NCBI GenBank assembly: GCA_040401595.1
Contig: JBBAOE010000009.1
Span: forward strand, 62,001 to 126,000
DNA length: 64,000 nucleotides
Direction: 5' to 3'
DNA from: RFPW01 sp040401595
GTDB lineage: Bacteria > Pseudomonadota > Gammaproteobacteria > Burkholderiales > Burkholderiaceae_E
Shown: positions 63,154 to 64,000 of the stretch, piece by piece
Numbering within the stretch: position 1 is the stretch's first letter
How the letters are laid out: each line of letters opens with the position of its first letter
Position numbers and translations under genes: made by a program
The notes under the pieces: model-generated
Told to the model about the DNA's origin: nothing
Seen by the model: only the letters and a program-made list of their open reading frames with translations
Databases searched by the model: none

Positions 63154-64000
63154 ATGAACACCGCAAAATTTTCAAAAAAGCCGCGCACAGCTGCAACGTC
63201 CAGCGACGCGAAGACCATCAATCTAGCCCTTCAGGGCGGGGGCGCTCACGGCGCATTTGGCTGGGGCGTGATGGACAAGTTCATTGAGGACGGTCGGCTC
63301 TCGATCGAAGGGGTTTCCGGCACCAGTGCGGGCTCGATGAACGCGGTGGTCTACGCCTATGGGAAAATCAAGGGCAATGACGGTGCCCGTGAAGCGCTGC
63401 ACAATTTCTGGAAGGCTATTTCCGACGCGGGTCAGCGGTTCGCTATCAAGCCAACCCCGTTCGACGCCTTTATGGGCGGCCATACGCTGAAGCATATGGC
63501 GTCGGATGCGATGAAGATGCTGGCGAGCAAGTTTTCGCCGTACCAATTGAATCCCGGTAACTACAATCCGCTGCGGGAAGTTCTCGAAGCGCAGGTTGAT
63601 TTCGAGGAATTGGAGCGCCGAGCAGAAACAAAACTATTTATCTGCGCAACCAATGTGCGCACTGGCAAGGCCCGGGTATTTCATACCAAAGAGGTTTCCC
63701 CAGACGTGATTCTTGCCTCGGCCTGCCTGCCGCAGGTCTTTCAGGCGGTTGAAATTGAAGGCGAGTATTACTGGGATGGCGGTTACATGGGGAACCCCGT
63801 TCTCTACCCACTGTTTTATGAGACGAAGTCTCAGGATGTCGTCATCCTGCATATCAATCCGATTGAGCGACCAGGGCCACCGAAGACGTCAGAGGAGATC
63901 GCCAACCGGCTCAACGAAATCACCTTTAATTCAAACCTGATCAAGGAATTGCGCGCAGTTCACTTTGTGCAAAAGCTCATGGATGAAGGTTGGATCAAGG
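63154..64000 (+). CDS. patatin-like phospholipase; 3' end outside window
   Basis: The first 282 codons of a patatin-fold lipid acyl hydrolase. The oxyanion loop ALQGGGAHGAFGWGV is at residues 25-40, the nucleophile GTSAGS near residue 59, and the dyad Asp in WDGGYMGNP near residue 210. ATG 63154 begins a short basic leader. Such proteins cleave acyl chains from phospholipids, or act as bacterial RssA/PHB-related patatins. The frame is still open at the window end. Confidence 0.9.
   Translation, partial: MNTAKFSKKPRTAATSSDAKTINLALQGGGAHGAFGWGVMDKFIEDGRLSIEGVSGTSAGSMNAVVYAYGKIKGNDGAREALHNFWKAISDAGQRFAIKPTPFDAFMGGHTLKHMASDAMKMLASKFSPYQLNPGNYNPLREVLEAQVDFEELERRAETKLFICATNVRTGKARVFHTKEVSPDVILASACLPQVFQAVEIEGEYYWDGGYMGNPVLYPLFYETKSQDVVILHINPIERPGPPKTSEEIANRLNEITFNSNLIKELRAVHFVQKLMDEGWIK

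Noticed and set aside
63018..63287. Basic 89-residue frame upstream of the patatin gene
   Set aside because: It overlaps the start of the patatin gene in a different frame and has no recognisable domain.

Overview
The window looks like a chromosomal segment of a GC-rich betaproteobacterium, most likely of the Burkholderiales. This is inferred from gene order and not from a database search. The order pyrC - DUF3025 gene - rnpB - mraZ, the series ftsZ - peroxiredoxin - lpxC - DUF721 - secA, and the later argJ - DUF815 ATPase - mutT - yacG - zapD - coaE - pilD are typical of that group. MurE carries the DNPR motif of meso-diaminopimelate-adding enzymes, as expected for a Gram-negative cell wall.

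Layout. (1) 3-2933: a truncated fluoroacetate-dehalogenase-like hydrolase coupled to a tartrate/malate dehydrogenase-like enzyme, then pyrC. (2) 3008-4235: a DUF3025 gene and the RNase P RNA. (3) 4459-22521: a complete, very compact division and cell wall (dcw) cluster, mraZ-rsmH-ftsL-ftsI-murE-murF-mraY-murD-ftsW-murG-murC-ddl-ftsQ-ftsA-ftsZ, almost every junction overlapping, with a promoter and four helically phased MraZ boxes in front. (4) 22595-27428: peroxiredoxin, lpxC, convergent dciA, secA. (5) 27466-30558: a two-gene insertion (formyltransferase-like/glycan-type protein and an MFS exporter) that splits secA from argJ. (6) 30613-35760: argJ to pilD housekeeping genes. (7) 35807-49609: accessory metabolism and membrane genes, including a FAD amino-acid dehydrogenase under a tandem glycine riboswitch, a subtilisin-like protease, an NDH-2 dehydrogenase, transporters and several DUF proteins. 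(8) 49620-55703: a cyclic-nucleotide signalling island. (9) 55783-62792: a complete system I cytochrome c maturation operon in the order I-(A+B)-C-D-E-F-G-H, with CcmA and CcmB fused in one polypeptide. (10) 63154-64000: the start of a patatin-like phospholipase.

The most unusual part is the signalling island. It encodes a class III nucleotide cyclase with its catalytic motifs intact, a paralogous cyclase with both metal-binding aspartates replaced, an MscS-type channel with a C-terminal cyclic-nucleotide-binding domain, an HD phosphohydrolase with an HNxxH/HD metal site, and an apparent HD paralogue that has lost most of its metal ligands. Synthesis, sensing by ion flux and breakdown would thus be encoded together, and each enzyme has a predicted pseudoenzyme partner. 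I infer a self-contained second-messenger/osmotic or ion-flux circuit; the nucleotide and the stimulus are unknown.

Other points of note are a lysine in the normally all-glycine FtsZ nucleotide signature, short in-frame tandem repeats or low-complexity inserts in or beside murD, murF, lpxC and the DUF3025 gene, a CcmH without a visible signal peptide, and a DciA gene without a canonical start codon. I saw no tRNA, rRNA, transposase, phage or CRISPR sequence.
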